Source of the DNA: Ciborinia camelliae
Taxonomy: Eukaryota > Ascomycota > Leotiomycetes > Helotiales > Sclerotiniaceae
Length of the DNA: 64,000 bases
Assembly: GCA_025890175.1 (NCBI GenBank)
Contig: JANPYM010000011.1
Location: 1,282,299-1,346,298 of the forward strand
Direction: 5' to 3'
The notes below the pieces were generated by a model. The model made no database searches and had not been told where the DNA came from. It saw only the letters and a program-made list of their open reading frames with translations. Positions 58,784 to 64,000 of the stretch are shown here, piece by piece. Position 1 is the first letter of the stretch; every line of letters starts with the position of its first letter. The position numbers and the translations under genes were made by a program.

Positions 58784-59504
58784 ACTTGTTCGGTTTGCGG
58801 ATTTGTTTTTTAAATGATATTTGCGCTTAATGGTCGAGATTAATTGAAACTCGATTTAAGAGATAACTTTGAAAGAAATAATGCTACTGTATCAAAATAC
58901 TTAAAGGGGGTATCAAAATTTCGGCGTTCCCGAATTGGTCACTTTTGCCAAGCGCTCATGTAACGTGCAAGTCATTCATTTTAGTTGTGCAGAACATCTT
59001 GAAATAAGCATTGGTACCTTATGGTCGCACCACAAGTGATACCTCGGTTCATTCTGCTGTGTTTTCTGTTTTCAGTCTGGTTTCTCCGTTCGTTGCATTA
59101 TATAAGGTATCAATACTGCGAGTACCAGCAAAATTCGCTCACATTCATCCAAGCGAATTCTGCCACCCTTCATCAATCAAGCCATAAACTTTGTCGCCGA
59201 TCACAAAATAGATCAGGGTGTCGTACCAATATACTTCACCAGATCATCAACCCGAGCTGATGGGTGGCGGGTGGCGGCTGGAAAGGTACGAATGAAGAGG
59301 AAGCTGAATGGAGCCAGGGTGTGAGTGAGATCAACATGATTGGGTTGAGAATGAGAGTGATGATGTAAGTTTGGACTAAACGTGTCTATTTCTACTTGAG
59401 AAAAAAAGGTGGCCTCTTTCGTCCTTGCCCATTTGTTCCTCTGGCTGATTCATACCTGAACAATTCTATCAAAAAAATAACTTTTGGAGCCGGAAATTTG
59501 GAAG
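58784..59504. other. Divergent spacer between alcohol dehydrogenase and MFS genes
   Basis: A 0.7 kb bidirectional 5' region; GGTGGCGGGTGGCGG occurs near 59262-59277. No gene is seen. Confidence 0.5.
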
Positions 59505-61379
59505 ATGACAGTCGATATCGAGAGCGGAAGTGCAAAGTTTCAAAAGACCCCATGGCTTCTTAAATATCGATCCTCTGACTGGTTCATTCTTACCACAGTG
59601 TGCTGTGCCATATTCACCGTAAGCTCATCAAATGAACCCTTTCCCGGTATTTCTCTAACGTGGCTTAGGATGCTTTCCTTTATGGCGTTGTAAGAATTCC
59701 ATTGATACATACAATGCGAAAAGAAACAGCGGCTAAATCTATACTGGGTTATCCTGACAATCAATAGGTGGTTCCCGTCCTTCCATTCAGTCTACAAGAG
59801 CGATCAGGTGTACCGGAAGAGGAAGGTATGTAAGAGAAGTCAAGAATTGACTATCCACTAACCAGAAACAGTACAATGGTGGACATCCTTTCTATTCGCG
59901 GTCTTCGGTGCTGCCATTATAATTGGGTCTCCAATTTGTGGATGGCTCGCAGATCATACGTCCGACAGATCCATTACTTATTTCGTTGGTTTGTTCATCC
60001 TCGCAGTTGCGACTATGTTATTTGGATTTGCGAAGAACGCATGGCTTCTGGTTGTTAGCAGAATCTTCCAAGGGTTTTCGGCCGCGATTGTATACACCGT
60101 TGGGCTCGCACTTTTGGTCGATACTGTTGGAAGTGAAAATATTGGACAATGGATGGGTACAGCTTTATCATGTTCCAGCGTCGGCCTTATCATCTCCCCT
60201 CTGCTTGGGGGTATGGTTTATGATAAGGCTGGCTATATGGCTGTGTTTGCTATGGCTGTTGGACTCATTGTTGCTGATATTCTGCTGCGCATGCTTATGA
60301 TTGAAAAACGATCCGCCGCAAAATACCTGGTAAAGAGTCTAACCAAGACAACTGAAGATGGCAACGAAAGCCTTTGTACCTCCCCCGTCGAACACGAGGT
60401 TCAAAGTAACACCTCAGTGAGCAGTAACAGTTGGAGTGAGTCTTCGACCGCTACGGAGTCTACTCCACCTGGATTTGGTATACCCTACTACGATGAATCT
60501 AGCGCTCTTCTCCCAAAGAAAATGAAAAATGGAAAACATGACTCCAAGTCTTGGGGCCTTCCGCCGGTCGTTACCCTGCTCGGTTCTCCTCGAGTTATTG
60601 CCGCCATATACGGTATATTTGTCAACGTTTCTATTCTCGCGACATTCGACAGCGTTCTCGCCTTGTTCGTCAAGGAAACTTTTCATTGGAGTTCTCTTTC
60701 AGCTGGGCTCATCTTTTTGTGCTTAGCCATCCCTGGACTTTCAGGCCCACTCGTCGGTAGACTATCCGATAGTTTGGGTCCCCGTTGGATTGCCGTGATA
60801 GGATGCACCTTGACAGCAGTGCCATTGATACTCATGAGAGTTGTCGATAATGATACCACTGAGCACAAGATTATGTTATGTGTCATGTTATTTATATGCG
60901 GTATGGAAGACTCTTTGACTACTGTTGTTCATCCACTATCTTTTCTTCGCCTACTAATTCTGACTTTCTAGGCTGTACTCTTATTCTTATAGTAGCACCT
61001 GTTGCTGCCGATCTTTCCCTGGTCGTTGGAGAGATTGAGATGGAGAATCCAGGTAAATTCGGCCCTGGTGGGGCATATGCCCAGGCTTACGCTCTTTTCA
61101 ATTGTTCCATGGCTGCTGCTACTATATTTGGCCCAGTATTTGCCGGTGCTATCATTACACATTATGGCTGGAAGGCCATGACTCTAGCTATGGGGATGTT
61201 CTCACTCACTGGAGCCATTCCATGTGTAAGTACAGGGCAGTTCTTTTCTGTTTTATCTCCTCGCTTATCCTTCATGACCATGTCAAAAGAAAATTTCACT
61301 GATGATATAATAGCTATTCTTCACTGGGGGCTGGCTATTTCGAAAGGAGTATAAAAATGAAACGATGAATATGGAATAA
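59505..61379 (+). CDS. Major facilitator superfamily transporter (DHA1/VMAT-like)
   Basis: The 515-residue protein has about twelve membrane segments and probably works as a drug:proton antiporter in the plasma or vesicle membrane. The first helix is built from two tiny exons: FILTTVCCAIFT joins DAFLYGVVVPVLPF. Motif A is seen as GWLADHTSDR after helix 2 and echoed in VGRLSDSLGPR in the second half. A long Ser/Thr-rich central loop lies between the halves. Six exons: 59505-59618, 59669-59689 (21 bp), 59768-59825, 59866-60900, 60972-61225 and 61314-61379. It is likely the exporter of the locus, or self-protection. Confidence 0.9.
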
Positions 61380-62426
61380 GATTGATGACAAAAAGCCATC
61401 CCTTTTGGAAAATGGTTGACTTTGTTGATTTGGCAAGCTAATTGGTTTATTGCGTTGAGGTTTCTTGTATTTTTCTTTCCAAATTGATCCATCTACATAT
61501 CTTTTCCGTTGATTTCTATTTGTTCGTTGGATTAATGTAACTAGGCCTTTTTCCGTGGCTGAATGGTGGTCTAAATTCTGGGTGAAAAGTACCAAAAGTC
61601 CTAAATTGTAACTTCACGGTCTATCTAAAATCACATATGTATGTTGCACCAAAAATGTTACACTACATATTTCTCAAATTGTGTTTATTAGCTTGGAGTA
61701 TCTGTGAACTAGTGAAATATACTACCGAGATAATACCCCATCCATTAGGATAATCTAGCTACGTCACGTCTGATTGATTATAGGTTCATCTACTGAGACG
61801 AAGTAAGTGCTCAGTATGTATCCAAATTAGAATTTGTCTCATTGGTAAAAGTATACTAGGTTTGCCTTGCAATGATATACCATAAGGCGGATGGAATGAG
61901 CGATTCCTTGTTTGCATTCGAATTGGTTATTGAGGCGTTTTATGAAATGATAGTAGGTCTCAAATCCAAATTCAGTTTACATATCTTCAAGTAACGTATA
62001 TTATTCATAATAATGTATTCAATACATCAGATGAGTATTAGAGAATGTTGAATAGGTAATATTCACACCAATGTTCAAGATTATTGAGCTCAGACATGGG
62101 AATTAACCAAATGCTTTTTATACAAGACTCGAACTCGCATTTGTATAGATTTAAATTGAGACCCCTTTAGAGATCTAGAGAGAATATGAAAAGAGAATAG
62201 GCAATTAATCAGACCCACCTTGTTCATCAGAATAATATAATCCAAAAAGTGTAGGATGAGAATATCTTAACATCCACACTTGTCACATCTGTGTTAAAAT
62301 TCACTTAAAAATACTTTACTGCGGGTACTATTTACTGCGGGCATCAGACCCTTACTCACTTGAACTTCCATAGTTTTCGTACACATGATGGACCTTTTTC
62401 CTCGGTTTTGGATTTGCATCCCGCTA
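61380..62426. other. Convergent 3' spacer between MFS and hydroxylase genes
   Basis: AT-rich and without a supported open frame. It marks the right edge of the putative metabolic locus. Confidence 0.5.
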
Positions 62427-63699
62427 TCAATTGACCTTCTTAGCCCTTTCCGCACCATCCCGCCCCTTTTTATAAAGTTCCTCCATCTCTTCTTGACTCT
62501 TCTCACATATTGTTCCCAAGATACGATCCCAAAATGTCAAATAAACCTGCGAATAATTTGTCTACTCATCGCACCAATGGTCAGTTACAATTCTCGAAAT
62601 GAATTCAATCCACCATGAAAGTACTTGATAGGAGAGGTAGTTCGCTTACGGTGACACCCCAACTCTGGTGATGAATATCGTGAAACACAGTGCCTTGTTC
62701 TCCCAACCATTGTAGCGGATCCCACGGGACTTTGTATCCACAATGATCATCGACGCCCTTTAGCACACTGAATGTAGAGAAGAGCATAGCCTCGCGCGTA
62801 CTGAGTCCGGAAATGAAGAAAGAGAGTGTAGTTCCGACGGTATCTATGATGAAGGCTTCGGTAAGGCTATTATAGAAGGCACCGAAGGCGTACGGGACAC
62901 TGACACGGTGATGTAAGGAGTGAATATTTCCTGGTGGGCGGGTTCAAATTAGCGGCGTCTACCTCGAGGAAAGAAGCTCAAATGCATACGGTACATCCAT
63001 TTATTCTCATGCATGGCACGATGTAAGAAATATTGCCAGGCATCGGCGACGCAAATTGCAATTCCGAACCGCGCCGCGGGGGCGAGAATCCTGTATATCA
63101 CTTGCGCAAGTACAACGTCCCATGGAATAACTTGCCCATTCTTTGATCCACATCAGCCATTGCCAAAGCCTTGTCAAAGATAAAATTCTGGCGACTTGAC
63201 TTACTTGAGTGGTAATGTTGACATGAATCGGAAGATACAAAGACCCTTTTGATCTCGCAAGATCAAGGCCCAAGGCTGACATACCCAACTTCAAGCTCCA
63301 TGTTAACCAGGACATTCCCTCTTTAACCCTGCCAACCCAGACAGCAATATCATACTCCTCTGTCCCAATCATATCCTGACTTCCAAGAACCACGTGGCCC
63401 AAGAATAAGCCCCATGCCGTCTGTATTATCTGCTGAAAGACAACTGAACGTATGACTTCACGGGTTGATACACGGTTGCGGGTCTGGAGTTCCGCGGGTG
63501 TATGGATGCGGTAGGCAGAAAAGAGGTCATAATACGAGACGAGAGACCAGAAAATGGAGAGAGACCAGTAGGCTACAATGGGGAGGAGGAGAGAGAGGTG
63601 GAAGTCCGAGATATGGGCGGATAGTGGCGGACGAGGAAAGTGAGAGGACAATGTATAAGTGGCGGTGGTAGAGGAGGCGTTGGCGATTGGAGTATTCAT
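62427..63699 (-). CDS. SUR2: Sphinganine C4-hydroxylase (Sur2-like fatty acid hydroxylase)
   Basis: The 353-residue ER membrane protein is a di-iron hydroxylase that makes phytosphingosine from sphinganine. The three histidine boxes are HRAMH, HSLHH and HDIHHQ. GLSTREAMLFSTFSVLKGVDDH and PWDPLQWL match the Sur2 group rather than sterol desaturases. Exons are 63699-63205, 63140-62990, 62930-62650 and 62561-62427. They join HVNITTQ to NGQVIPWDV, MYR to NIHSLHH, and SWGVT to TNYSQVYLTFWD. The ATG of MNTPIANASS was chosen because the open frame above it begins at a TTG. It may be the housekeeping gene or a cluster-linked paralogue. Confidence 0.9.
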
Positions 63700-64000
63700 T
63701 TTGAGTGGTAGATGTACCAAAGTGAAGTCCGAAAGAGAAGCTTCAGCGTTGGAGAAGTATAATTAAGGTATGAAGAAGTATCCACTCGCACTGAACTCTT
63801 ATTATACAATAATATCATCGGGAAACCACGGAAAGTAGTCTCGTCTGGCCATATCCATATCACAACCAGGACCTAGTGCATTTGTCAAAATTGTCCCGAT
63901 TTGTCTCTATGCTTAGATTAATTCCCAATCTGACCTTAAAAAAGAAACGCATGGCATGGTGATGCCCATCGTATGTGCTTTTACAATGCAACCGGCGGAC
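63700..64000. other. 5' flank of the Sur2-like gene
   Basis: No gene or repeat is visible up to the window edge. Confidence 0.5.

Overview
The window is nuclear DNA of a filamentous ascomycete. Introns are short (about 40-100 bp, GTAAGT-like donors, CTAAC/CTGAC branch sites). Gene content is typical of Pezizomycotina, and non-coding DNA is rich in TACCTA/TAGGTA tetranucleotide clusters. From the protein flavour and these spacers I infer Leotiomycetes, possibly Sclerotiniaceae; nothing in the window proves it. There is one scaffold gap (41946-41955). I found no tRNA, rRNA or CRISPR array and no intact transposon.

From 0 to 47.4 kb the genes are mostly housekeeping. They are the nuclear-envelope phosphatase NEM1 (-), eIF2B beta GCD7 (+), a disordered RS/RGG protein (+), an SDR (-), mitochondrial monothiol glutaredoxin GRX5 (-) and phosphopantothenoylcysteine decarboxylase (+). 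Then come a small coiled-coil protein (+), branched-chain aminotransferase (-), ethanolamine-phosphate cytidylyltransferase ECT1 (-), a conserved unknown (+), mRNA export factor RAE1/GLE2 (+), the Golgi carboxypeptidase KEX1 (-) and the SPOUT methyltransferase SFM1 (-). These are followed by endosulfine IGO1 (+), MYG1 nuclease (-), ICE2 (+), a putative mitochondrial unknown (+), DRE2/anamorsin (-) and an STF2-like protein (+). Between the mitochondrial unknown and DRE2 lies a gene-free 4.3 kb region. It carries a dispersed short motif and an assembly duplication around the gap.

From 48.0 to 61.4 kb the content changes to a compact secondary-metabolism-like locus: an eight-exon SDR (+), an NRPS-like enzyme with partial C, A, T and reductase domains (-), a pyrroline-5-carboxylate-reductase-like imine reductase (+), a zinc alcohol dehydrogenase (-) and an MFS exporter (+). 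A Sur2-type sphinganine hydroxylase (-) follows. The NRPS-like enzyme and the imine reductase are divergent across a 2.6 kb spacer with an AT-rich, probably RIP-mutated island. The inferred logic is that an amino acid is activated and released as an aldehyde or alcohol, the imine formed from it is reduced, an alcohol/aldehyde step follows, and the product is exported. The product is unknown to me.

Exon boundaries were assigned by reading splice sites and keeping frame. In every multi-exon model the exon lengths sum to a multiple of three. Gene names rest on recognised family motifs, not on database searches.
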